Of a stretch of DNA of 64,000 nucleotides, positions 27,360 through 35,437 are shown piece by piece; position 1 is the first letter of the stretch, and each line of letters begins with the position of its first letter. The translations under genes were made by a program, and so were the position numbers. The stretch lies in assembly GCF_003990975.1 (NCBI RefSeq), contig NZ_RZJR01000011.1:186001-250000 (forward strand), written 5' to 3'. A model generated the notes under the pieces. That model worked only from the letters and a program-made list of their open reading frames with translations. It did not search any database and was not told where the DNA came from. Source of the stretch: Cohnella sp. AR92. Its GTDB lineage: Bacteria; Bacillota; Bacilli; Paenibacillales; Paenibacillaceae.

Positions 27360-28237
27360 GGTTGGTCAGCTCCTCCTGTCGTTATCCCGTCGTCCGAGTG
27401 GGCGGCGGCTTCGTCTCTTGCCGTCCAGCCCGAGGCCCATTCGAATCGGGCGGTCCAGACCTGAGTCACCTCGGCGAATTGAGCCAATCCGGAGACGCCT
27501 TCCGGGGCGATCGAATAGACGCCTCGTTCCACTCGGCGAAACCATCCGTAGTAGTTGTCGCGAAGCATGGACGCCGCATTCGGGCAGCCGGTCAGCTCGC
27601 GAACCCGCTTGGGCGACATCGGTCCCCCGCAAGCCAAAGCCAGCGCGCATTGAATCGAGCGCTCGCGATACGCGGTTACGAGCTTGCGCTTGGAGCTGCC
27701 GCCGACGTTGTAGTCGCCGCTGCGGGCTTCGAATTCCTGCAGAAGCTTCTTCGCTCCCCGGCGGGTGCGCCCGCCTTCCTTAACGACGTAGGAGCCTGCT
27801 GCGGTCGCCTCTGCGACCAGGAGCTCCTCGGATCGAAGCGGAGCCGACGCGGGAAGAAGCTCGGCGCCGTCCCGGGGCTGGCGCCAGATCTCGATGACCG
27901 GCTTCTTGGTCTTGTAGAACGTAACGGTCATAAACCCGAGCTTCAGCCTTCCGCATAGGGAGGAGAGCTCATGGAACCGCTGGTTATGGGCGCCCTTCTT
28001 CGTCCGGTTCCGCTCGACGGCGAGCCACACCTCGGCGCCCGTGCGCTGGCGTTCCAATCCCTGCAGCAGCAGAGGGAGCGTGAACGTCTTCTTCATCTCC
28101 ACGATGATCAGCTTGGAATCGGCCGGACGAAGGGCGACGAGGTCGCACCCGCGAACCTCCGCCTTCACCTCGTAGCCGAGAGAAACGAAGTGGGCTTTGA
28201 GCGGAGGGTACAGCTCGGTCTCGCGTTCGATAGCCAA
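27356..28237 (-). CDS. DUF2161 PD-(D/E)XK nuclease-fold protein
   Basis: A 293-residue protein starting at TTG 28237, preceded by GGAGGGAG. The N-terminal part has the nuclease-like pattern EVRGCDLVALRP then LIIVEMKKT (the D...ExK core). The C-terminal half looks like a winged helix (MSPKRVRELTGCPNAASML, then YGWFRRVERGVYSI). It matches the DUF2161 family, whose role is unknown. It is the first gene of a two-gene unit with the Rieske protein. Confidence 0.8.
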   Translation of the reverse strand: MAIERETELYPPLKAHFVSLGYEVKAEVRGCDLVALRPADSKLIIVEMKKTFTLPLLLQGLERQRTGAEVWLAVERNRTKKGAHNQRFHELSSLCGRLKLGFMTVTFYKTKKPVIEIWRQPRDGAELLPASAPLRSEELLVAEATAAGSYVVKEGGRTRRGAKKLLQEFEARSGDYNVGGSSKRKLVTAYRERSIQCALALACGGPMSPKRVRELTGCPNAASMLRDNYYGWFRRVERGVYSIAPEGVSGLAQFAEVTQVWTARFEWASGWTARDEAAAHSDDGITTGGADQP

Positions 28238-28453
28238 CGTGCTTCTCTCCCTCCATTACATTTTCTTATTATCGAATTATATCATGGAACGCACCAAACG
28301 TAAGCGAGGCGCGGCTTCCAACCTGACACGCCGTTGCCATGGGACGTCCTGTGGCGTTTTCATGGGCTTTTCCGGGCAATTTCGTCCTCTGCTCCGCATA
28401 GGTATGTAGTACGTTTCGTAACGGGAAGGGACTAGGGTAGAGGAGGTAGCGGC

Positions 28454-30349
28454 ATGGATCTATTCAGACGTCTCGCGGAGTATCGGACAGAGAGCGAGAA
28501 ACTAGCTTGGTCCGGAACTTTCAGGGATTATATCGCTTTGCTGCGCCGCGATCCGGCTCCGGCGATGACCGCGCATGCCCGGGTTTACGACATGATCGTA
28601 TCGCACGGCGTAGAGGAGATCGGCGGCCACAAAAGATATAAGTTTTTCGAGAGGGACATTTACGGGCTTGACCGAACGATGGAGAAGCTGGTGGAGGAGT
28701 ACTTCCATTCGGCGGCTCGCAGGCTTGACGTGCGCAAGCGGATCCTGCTGCTCATGGGGCCGGTCAGCGGCGGCAAGTCGACGATCGTCACGATCCTGAA
28801 GAGAGGCCTCGAGCAGTTCGCCCGAACCGAGCGGGGTGCCGTTTATGCGATTGATGGCTGCCCGATGCACGAGGATCCGCTGCATCTGATCCCCCACGAG
28901 CTGCGTCCCGACTTCGAGAAAGAACTGGGCATCCGCATCGAGGGCAACCTATGCCCGTCTTGCCAGATGAGGCTTCGCACGGAATTCAACGACGATATCG
29001 AGAATGTCCCGGTCGCGCGCGTGCTTCTCTCCGAGGAGAACCGGGTCGGCATCGGCACCTTCAGCCCGTCCGATCCGAAATCGCAGGATATCGCCGATCT
29101 GACCGGCAGCATCGACTTCTCGACGATCACGGAATTCGGCTCCGAATCCGATCCGCGCGCCTACCGCTTCGACGGGGAACTGAACAAGGCCAACCGGGGA
29201 TTGATGGAGTTCCAGGAGATGCTCAAGTGCGACGAGAAGTTCCTGTGGAACTTGCTCTCGCTGACGCAGGAAGGGAACTTCAAGGCGGGAAGGTTCGCGC
29301 TCATATCCGCCGACGAGCTGATCATCGCCCACACGAACGAATCCGAGTACAAAGCGTTCATCTCCAACAAGAAGAACGAAGCGCTGCAATCGCGGATGAT
29401 CGTCATGCCGGTTCCTTATAATCTGAAAGTGTCGGACGAAGAGAAAATCTACTCCAAGCTGATCGGCCAATCGGATATGAGCCATGTCCACATCGCGCCT
29501 CACGCGCTTCGTTCCGCCGCCATTTTCTCCATTCTCACCCGCTTGAAGGAGTCCAAGAAGCAAGGCATGGACCTCGTCAAGAAGATGAGGCTCTACGATG
29601 GGGAAGAGGTCGAGGGCTTCAAGGAAGCCGACCTGAAGGAGCTGCAGAACGAGCACACGGACGAAGGGATGTCGGGCATCGATCCGCGCTACGTCATCAA
29701 CCGGATCTCCAGCGCCTTGATCAAGCACGATCTTCCGTGCATCAATGCCCTCGACGTGCTGCGCGCGCTGAAGGACGGGTTGGATCAGCATCCTTCGATC
29801 ACGAAGGAAGAGCGGGAGAAGTACTTAAACTTTATCGCCGTCGCTCGCAAAGAATACGACAGCCTGGCCAAGAAAGAAGTGCAGAAGGCGTTCGTTTATT
29901 CGTTCGAGGAGTCGGCACGCACGCTGTTCGAGAACTACCTGGACAATATCGAGGCGTACTGCAATTGGGCGAAAATGAAGGACCCGCTGACGGGCGAGGA
30001 GATGGATCCGGACGAGAGGCTCATGCGCTCCATCGAGGAGCAGATCGGCGTCTCCGAGAACGCCAAGAAGGCGTTCCGCGAGGAGATTCTCATCCGTATC
30101 TCCGCCTACTCCCGCAAGGGCAAGAAGTTCGACTACAGCACCCACGAGCGGCTTCGCGAGGCGATCGAGAAGAAGCTGTTCACCGACCTGAAGGATATCG
30201 TGAAGATCACGACCTCGACGAAGACGCCGGACGAGAACCAGCTCAAGAGAATCAACGAGGTCACCAAGCGACTGATCGACGAGCACGGCTACTGCCCGGT
30301 CTGCTCCAACGAGCTGATGCGGTACGTGGGGAGCTTGTTGAATCGGTGA
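28454..30349 (+). CDS. prkA: PrkA-family AAA+ serine protein kinase
   Basis: A 631-residue protein with the PrkA AAA domain (Walker A GPVSGGKSTIV near residue 100, then the CPMHEDPLHLIP insert) and the C-terminal kinase-like domain. A Cys-x-x-Cys pair occurs at LCPSCQ and another near the end (CPVCSNEL), as in other PrkA/YeaG proteins. In Bacillus it affects sporulation, and bacteria often group prkA, yhbH (DUF444) and spoVR. ATG 28454 follows GAGGAGG. Here spoVR is 5 kb away and no DUF444 gene is seen. Confidence 0.96.
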   Translation: MDLFRRLAEYRTESEKLAWSGTFRDYIALLRRDPAPAMTAHARVYDMIVSHGVEEIGGHKRYKFFERDIYGLDRTMEKLVEEYFHSAARRLDVRKRILLLMGPVSGGKSTIVTILKRGLEQFARTERGAVYAIDGCPMHEDPLHLIPHELRPDFEKELGIRIEGNLCPSCQMRLRTEFNDDIENVPVARVLLSEENRVGIGTFSPSDPKSQDIADLTGSIDFSTITEFGSESDPRAYRFDGELNKANRGLMEFQEMLKCDEKFLWNLLSLTQEGNFKAGRFALISADELIIAHTNESEYKAFISNKKNEALQSRMIVMPVPYNLKVSDEEKIYSKLIGQSDMSHVHIAPHALRSAAIFSILTRLKESKKQGMDLVKKMRLYDGEEVEGFKEADLKELQNEHTDEGMSGIDPRYVINRISSALIKHDLPCINALDVLRALKDGLDQHPSITKEEREKYLNFIAVARKEYDSLAKKEVQKAFVYSFEESARTLFENYLDNIEAYCNWAKMKDPLTGEEMDPDERLMRSIEEQIGVSENAKKAFREEILIRISAYSRKGKKFDYSTHERLREAIEKKLFTDLKDIVKITTSTKTPDENQLKRINEVTKRLIDEHGYCPVCSNELMRYVGSLLNR

Positions 30350-30508
30350 GGGTAGGGGAAAACAAAACGGCGAACGCCTTGACCATAGGTCGAGGCGTTG
30401 GTTGTCTTGTTATGATTTAGAACAGTTTAAGGAATTACCAATATTAGTTATACTGTGAAGTGTTGGTAATTGTAATGAGAATGGTAATAGGAAAGTTAGA
30501 GGTGTAAT

Positions 30509-31006
30509 ATGTTAAACTCATTAATAAAAATAATCTCTACATGTAGCTTCGATGATATTTATTTAAGCGGTTTTATTGATCCTGAAGAGGAAGATGTTGT
30601 AGAGTTTACTCCTTGGAGTCATTGTTTATTTTTTGAGTTTGCAGCACAATTAATAAAAATTGAATCTGTTGATCAATATTCTAAGCTTCGCATCACATAT
30701 TCCACTAATTTACTGACCGATGTTGATATGGATGATTTTGTTCCGTCTAAGGCAAGAATAAGTTACCTTATTTTTAAAAATCCATTAGCTAAAAACAAGA
30801 TAATCAGAATGGAATTTTATGAGCTAGAGGAGCAGATAGATCAACTAATATGTGACGCTTTAAAAATACAATTACAGAACAACCAAGTCCTTTTTTTGGA
30901 CCCTTCTTACTTGGCAATAAACATTGGAGGGTTAGAGGTGGAAGAGGAATGGCTTCATAATTCGAAAGAAGAATACCAACCAAAATCCACTGTAATAGAA
31001 GTATAG
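30509..31006 (+). CDS. AT-rich orphan gene, possibly immunity-like
   Basis: A 165-residue acidic protein with no recognised domain. Base composition is far more AT-rich than its neighbours, suggesting transfer. GAGGTG precedes the ATG and a clean terminator follows, so the gene is likely intact. Composition, size and position as a lone cargo gene resemble immunity proteins of polymorphic-toxin systems, but no toxin is adjacent; that is only a guess. It lies between prkA and rocD. Confidence 0.65.
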   Translation: MLNSLIKIISTCSFDDIYLSGFIDPEEEDVVEFTPWSHCLFFEFAAQLIKIESVDQYSKLRITYSTNLLTDVDMDDFVPSKARISYLIFKNPLAKNKIIRMEFYELEEQIDQLICDALKIQLQNNQVLFLDPSYLAINIGGLEVEEEWLHNSKEEYQPKSTVIEV

Positions 31007-31018
31007 TTAAAACTATTT

Positions 31019-31058
31019 GCCACATGCGAGTAAAACAACTCCATGTGGTTTTTTGTTT
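31019..31058 (+). terminator. intrinsic terminator after orphan gene
   Basis: CCACATG pairs with CATGTGG around a 15-nt loop, followed by TTTTTTG. Confidence 0.8.
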
Positions 31059-31191
31059 CCTTCGTTTAAGCAGGCGGTTCATACAAAGGAATAATTCTAC
31101 AAAATCCCCCTCAAGAATAAAGTGTTAAATAACGGTAAACGAAGGAGCTGTAAAGGCACCGACAACGAAGACGAAGGTGAGATGAGCTTCT

Positions 31192-32385
31192 ATGAGTCCG
31201 CGAGAAGATGCGATGGAGACGACGGATCGGCTGGGCGCTCGCAATTATCATCCTTTGCCGATCGTGATCGCGAGAGCGGAAGGAGCCTGGGTGGAGGATC
31301 CGGACGGTCAGCGTTACCTGGATATGCTTAGCGGCTACTCGGCCTTGAATCAGGGGCATCGGCATCCTCGGATCATCGAGGCGCTCAAGGCTCAGGCGGA
31401 TCTGGTGACGATGACGTCCCGAGCCTTCTATAATGAGCCGCTCGCCGAGCTGATGAAGGCGCTGACCCGCTATTGCGGCAAGAACATGATGCTGCCGATG
31501 AACACCGGGGCGGAAGCGGTCGAAACGGCGGTGAAGGCGGCGCGCAGATGGGGCTATCGGAAAAAGGGGATCCCGGAGGGAAGTGCGGAGATTATCGTTT
31601 GCGAGGGTAATTTTCACGGTCGGACGCTGCTTGCGACATCCTTCTCCACGGAGCCGGCCTATCGGGATCGCTTCGGGCCCTTCGTGCCGGGAATCACGGC
31701 GATTCCGTACGGCGATCTGAAGGCGCTGGAGCGGGCCATTACGACGAACACGGCTGCCCTGCTGGTCGAGCCGATCCAGGGGGAGGCGGGAATCGTCATT
31801 CCGCCGGACGGCTACCTTCGGGGGGCGGCCGAACTGTGCAAGCGCAGCCGGGTGCTGCTGCTGGCGGACGAGATACAGACCGGCTTCGGCCGAACCGGCA
31901 AGCGCTTCGCCTGCGATTGGGAGGGCGTCGCTCCGGATGTCTATATCCTCGGCAAGGCGCTTGGCGGGGGAGTGCTGCCGGTATCGGCGGTCGTCGCCGA
32001 CCGGGACATTCTCGACGTGTTCGAGCCCGGTTCGCACGGCTCTACCTTCGGGGGGAACCCCCTAGCCAGCGCGGTCGCGGTCGCGGCCATCAAGGTGACG
32101 AAGGAAGAGAGGCTGGCCGAACGTTCTCTAGCTCTAGGGGAGAGACTTCTCCGGCAGTTGCAAGGCATTCGGCATCCGGATATCGCGGAGGTTCGGGGCA
32201 GGGGCCTCTTCATCGGCATCGAGCTCAACTGCCAAGCTCGGCCCTATTGCGAGATGCTGAAGCAGATCGGGCTGCTCTGCAAGGAGACTCATGACAGGGT
32301 CATTCGGCTGGCTCCCCCGCTTGTCGTCTCGGAAGCCGATCTGGACTGGGCGGTGGAACGGATCAAGCATGTGTTCGCTTCGTAA
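31192..32385 (+). CDS. rocD: ornithine--oxo-acid aminotransferase (RocD type)
   Basis: A 397-residue class III PLP aminotransferase converting ornithine to glutamate semialdehyde in arginine catabolism. Signatures: [14 protein letters not shown], the [15 protein letters not shown] motif, [33 protein letters not shown] and the Schiff-base Lys in [16 protein letters not shown]. The start is uncertain: the ATG at 31192 has only a distant GAAGGTGAG, and 31213 is an alternative. GC returns to the chromosomal level here. Confidence 0.93.
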   Translation: MSPREDAMETTDRLGARNYHPLPIVIARAEGAWVEDPDGQRYLDMLSGYSALNQGHRHPRIIEALKAQADLVTMTSRAFYNEPLAELMKALTRYCGKNMMLPMNTGAEAVETAVKAARRWGYRKKGIPEGSAEIIVCEGNFHGRTLLATSFSTEPAYRDRFGPFVPGITAIPYGDLKALERAITTNTAALLVEPIQGEAGIVIPPDGYLRGAAELCKRSRVLLLADEIQTGFGRTGKRFACDWEGVAPDVYILGKALGGGVLPVSAVVADRDILDVFEPGSHGSTFGGNPLASAVAVAAIKVTKEERLAERSLALGERLLRQLQGIRHPDIAEVRGRGLFIGIELNCQARPYCEMLKQIGLLCKETHDRVIRLAPPLVVSEADLDWAVERIKHVFAS

Positions 32386-32427
32386 AATTGGATTTGCTTC
32401 TGATTTTCTGTGATTATTCGTAAACAG

Positions 32428-32475
32428 GGCCGCAGACTCTCGAAAGACTCGAGAACTGCGGCTATTCTTATTTCT
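32428..32475 (+). terminator. intrinsic terminator after rocD
   Basis: GCCGCAG pairs with CTGCGGC, with an inner TCGA/TCGA pair, followed by TATTCTTATTT. Confidence 0.75.
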
Positions 32476-32668
32476 GTGACCCATCCCGTCGAATTTGCAC
32501 CATACCGTTAACGCAACTTGCTTAGGTCCGAAGTCGTATTTTATCGAATTATGGGCTAAATAGGGATGAGAAATGCCATTTTCAGGCCTGTTGGTCAGAA
32601 ATAATGATATGAAAAATGTTGCATCATTGGTAAAATGGGACTATCAACTGTAGGTTGCGAGGGATCGT

Positions 32669-33319
32669 ATGTCGTTCATCATGTTTATTGCTGCCTCCAT
32701 GCTCGAGTATATTTCGTTTTTTATTTTTGTAATGGTTTTGTTCCGTTTTTCTGTGAAGGAAAATATTTTTAAATTCGTACTTGGTGCATTGATTCTTGCT
32801 TTCGTGTCGAATACGATTCAAACTGAGTCTTTGCAAGATATATCGCCAGTAGTTAACGTTTTTATCTTAATTTTTTTAACAATTATCATTCTTAGAGTAA
32901 GGTTGTTTCACTCCTTCATCATGGTCGTAATCGTTTACGTAGCTGTGGCTCTAGTTCAATGGTTGTTGTATGCGATTTTGATCTATTTTAAAGTGTTTAA
33001 TGATTTTGTTCCTTATACGAAATCAGGCTATGTACTTCAAATCATTTCATCATTGTTTGTTTGCTTAATTTCTGGATTTATCTATTTGAGTAAAGGCGGA
33101 TTCAGCTACATTCAATCAAGCAGCCGATTTTATAAAGATTCGATCAAAGGTAATAAATTGTTTTTTATATTCTTGGTATTAGGCTTAATAATCCTGTTCA
33201 TTGTCAATATTTTGTATATGACATCTTTTAAATTGATCGATTCGGTTTCAATCGTTGCTATTTCTATCATTGCGGTTTTGTTTATTCTAGTCTATTTCTC
33301 AATAAGGAAGGAACGATAA
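32669..33319 (+). CDS. AgrC-like membrane sensor without a kinase domain
   Basis: A 216-residue, very hydrophobic protein with six or seven predicted helices and a short basic end (YFSIRKER). Size, topology and position before agrB resemble the sensor half of AgrC, but the polypeptide stops where the dimerisation and HATPase domains should begin, and the next gene starts 1 bp later, so no kinase is encoded. It is strongly AT-rich. It may bind the autoinducer and act directly on the nearby LytTR protein, as the membrane partners of LytTR regulatory systems (HdrM, BrsM) do; this is inference. Confidence 0.72.
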   Translation: MSFIMFIAASMLEYISFFIFVMVLFRFSVKENIFKFVLGALILAFVSNTIQTESLQDISPVVNVFILIFLTIIILRVRLFHSFIMVVIVYVAVALVQWLLYAILIYFKVFNDFVPYTKSGYVLQIISSLFVCLISGFIYLSKGGFSYIQSSSRFYKDSIKGNKLFFIFLVLGLIILFIVNILYMTSFKLIDSVSIVAISIIAVLFILVYFSIRKER

Positions 33320-33320
33320 T

Positions 33321-33854
33321 ATGATCGAGAAATTAGCTCTTTCTATCGCTACTTCTATTAAGAAAGTTGAAGCAGAACAGACCCCAAGCATAGATGTAAT
33401 GAAGTTCTCTCTTATTACAATCTTGCACACGTTGTTTACTATGATAATTATCGTAATTGTAAGCTTTATATTAGGTGAACCTTGGGTTACTTTCTATGGT
33501 CTTCTTTACTTTATGATATTACGCTTTTTCTCTGGAGGATATCATTTACATTCTTCCTTATTATGTACATTGCTTTCTGTATTTTTAATGTGTACCGCTC
33601 CATTTATTCCTTTGAACAATCAACTAATTATATTCGGAAATGTCTTTAACATTATCATGATGGCGGTTTTTGCGCCATCGAATATCAAGGGCTATGCCCG
33701 AATCCCGGAGAAATATTTTCCTATTCTCAAGTTGGTTTCGATTGTGATAGTAGGGGTTAACCTCTTTATTTTGAACCCAACACTCACAATTGTTTCCATA
33801 TTCCAATCAGTACTTCTTTTATTTAAAAATGGAAAGGAGGTTGAGCAATCATGA
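33321..33854 (+). CDS. agrB: AgrB-family autoinducer peptide endopeptidase
   Basis: A 177-residue membrane protein of the AgrB family that cleaves and cyclises the AgrD precursor. The catalytic pair is visible as His75 and Cys82 in FFSGGYHLHSSLLC. Several hydrophobic helices surround it. The stop overlaps the agrD start (ATGA at 33851-33854), giving tight coupling. It is AT-rich like the preceding gene and unlike the genes after it. Confidence 0.93.
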   Translation: MIEKLALSIATSIKKVEAEQTPSIDVMKFSLITILHTLFTMIIIVIVSFILGEPWVTFYGLLYFMILRFFSGGYHLHSSLLCTLLSVFLMCTAPFIPLNNQLIIFGNVFNIIMMAVFAPSNIKGYARIPEKYFPILKLVSIVIVGVNLFILNPTLTIVSIFQSVLLLFKNGKEVEQS

Positions 33855-33976
33855 AAAAGCAAATGGCATTGGGGATTGGCAAGGTTCTTGGTTTGGTTGC
33901 GGTTGTAGTTGCAAGCACGGCATGCCTGTGGATCATGCACCGTCCGGAGATCCCTGCTGAACTGAAGCGCGCATAA
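33851..33976 (+). CDS. agrD: AgrD-like cyclic peptide autoinducer precursor
   Basis: A 41-residue peptide: an amphipathic N-terminus (MKKQMALGIGKVLGLVAVVV), a core ASTACLWIM and a charged C-terminal recognition tail HRPEIPAELKRA. Cys25 can form a five-residue thiolactone with Met29 (ring CLWIM). The tail matches the conserved PxxPxEL pattern of staphylococcal AgrD. The ribosome site AAAGGAGG lies inside agrB. The exact N-terminal end of the mature peptide cannot be predicted. Confidence 0.92.
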   Translation: MKKQMALGIGKVLGLVAVVVASTACLWIMHRPEIPAELKRA

Positions 33977-33993
33977 GAAGTGGAGGGAGCGTA

Positions 33994-34389
33994 ATGTCTA
34001 CCTTTCACCTGTTGGATGCGAAAGGTCAACCGGCCGAAGTGAATCTCGATGAAGTACTCTACATTCGTCCGACCTCTAACGGCCCGGAATTCCACACCAA
34101 GCAGGGGGTATTTTTCTACCCGACGACGCTTGAAGAATTTCAGGCTCTGCTGGGCGAATCCGGCTTCGAGAGATTGGACCGCGGCAATCTCGTCAACATG
34201 ACGCATGCCAAGTCATTCGACAAGAAGTCGCGCAAAGTGTACTTCGAAGAAGCTTGGACTTCTGGCAGTTTCTTCGCAACCGTATCCGAAGCCAACATGC
34301 ACAAGGTTATGCACCTGGTCAAAGAGGATTCGTCCGAATACCAAGCATCACCGAAGTCGTCTCTGTTCTGGTCGAGGAGTAGAACATAA
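33994..34389 (+). CDS. stand-alone LytTR DNA-binding protein
   Basis: A 131-residue protein with a LytTR domain (about 1-105; FERLDRGNLVNMTHAKSFDKK is the diagnostic strand-helix) and no receiver domain. GTGGAGGGAG precedes the ATG, and it starts 17 bp after agrD, so it is the last gene of the agr-like operon. Such receiver-less LytTR regulators are controlled by small membrane proteins in streptococcal HdrRM/BrsRM systems. It would be the output of this quorum-sensing locus. Confidence 0.85.
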   Translation: MSTFHLLDAKGQPAEVNLDEVLYIRPTSNGPEFHTKQGVFFYPTTLEEFQALLGESGFERLDRGNLVNMTHAKSFDKKSRKVYFEEAWTSGSFFATVSEANMHKVMHLVKEDSSEYQASPKSSLFWSRSRT

Positions 34390-34434
34390 CAACACAGACG
34401 TCCGGCATCTATGTTTAGACGTGTACTTATCGGA

Positions 34435-34477
34435 AAGAACCCCTCAAGCCTTTACCTTAGGCTGAGGGGTTCTTTTC
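34435..34477. terminator. bidirectional terminator between the agr-like operon and SDR gene
   Basis: AAAGAACCCCTCA pairs with TGAGGGGTTCTTT, then TTCC. T-rich on both sides. Confidence 0.9.
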
Positions 34478-34490
34478 CTTTGACTGCTGG

Positions 34491-35384
34491 TTATCCGTTC
34501 ACGATCTCTCCGCCGTTGACATGAAGGACTTGCCCGCATACGTAAGACGAATCCTCGCTCGCCAGATAGACGTAGGCGGGAGCCAGCTCGTCCGGCTGTC
34601 CGGCTCGTTTCATCGGCGTCTCCGTGCCGAACTTGGACACCTGCGTCTCGTTGAAAGTAGAAGGGATGAGAGGTGTCCAGATCGGGCCGGGGGCGACGGC
34701 GTTCACTCGTATTCCCTTGCCGATCAGATTAAGGGCGAGAGAACGGGTGAAGGAGACGACCGCTCCCTTGGAGGCCGAATAGTCGAGCAAGATCGGGTTG
34801 CCTTTGTAGGCCGTAATCGAAGCCGTATTGATGATCGTTGCGCCGGACTTTAGATGCGGAAGCGCCGCTTGGGTCAGGTAGAACATGCCGAACACATTCG
34901 TGGCGAACGTCTTGGTCAGCTGCTCCGGCTTGATAAGTTCCAGGCCGTCGACCGGATGCTGCTCGGCCGCGTTGTTCACGACGATGTCCAAACGGCCGAG
35001 ATATTGAACGGACCGGTTAAGCGCATCCTGGCAGAACGCCGGGTCTCCGATGTCTCCGGCCATCACGATGCACTTTCTGCCCTCCTGCTCGACCTGACGC
35101 TGCGTCTCCTTCGCATCGGTGTATTCGCTGAGATAGACGATGGCGACGTCCGCGCCCTCCTTGGCGAAGGCAATGGCGATGGCGCGGCCGATTCCGCTGT
35201 CGCCCCCGGTAATGATGGCGGCTTTCCCAGACAGCTTGCCGGCAGCCCGGTAGACCGGAGACTCCGATTCGGGGGTCGGATACATATCGCTCTCCAGTCC
35301 CGGCTGATGATCCTGATGCTGCGGCGGGAAGTGATCCGGTCTGGCCGGGGAAGCCCATCCCGGTTGGTCGTTCGGAATAAACAT
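34491..35384 (-). CDS. SDR-family oxidoreductase (YdaD/YhdF-like general stress type)
   Basis: A 297-residue classical short-chain dehydrogenase with a 45-residue Pro/Gln-rich N-terminal extension. Signatures: cofactor loop ITGGDSGIGRA, NNAA, catalytic Ser (NTASITAY) with Tyr and Lys (LDYSASKGA), and APGPIWTPL. Members with this extension belong to the Bacillus general-stress group. The substrate is unknown. The start follows a GGAG site on the minus strand, and a terminator separates it from the LytTR gene. Confidence 0.93.
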   Translation of the reverse strand: MFIPNDQPGWASPARPDHFPPQHQDHQPGLESDMYPTPESESPVYRAAGKLSGKAAIITGGDSGIGRAIAIAFAKEGADVAIVYLSEYTDAKETQRQVEQEGRKCIVMAGDIGDPAFCQDALNRSVQYLGRLDIVVNNAAEQHPVDGLELIKPEQLTKTFATNVFGMFYLTQAALPHLKSGATIINTASITAYKGNPILLDYSASKGAVVSFTRSLALNLIGKGIRVNAVAPGPIWTPLIPSTFNETQVSKFGTETPMKRAGQPDELAPAYVYLASEDSSYVCGQVLHVNGGEIVNG

Positions 35385-35437
35385 AGGTCGTAATCCACTC
35401 CTTTCCTACGGAGTAGATTACGACCATATGGCCATTT

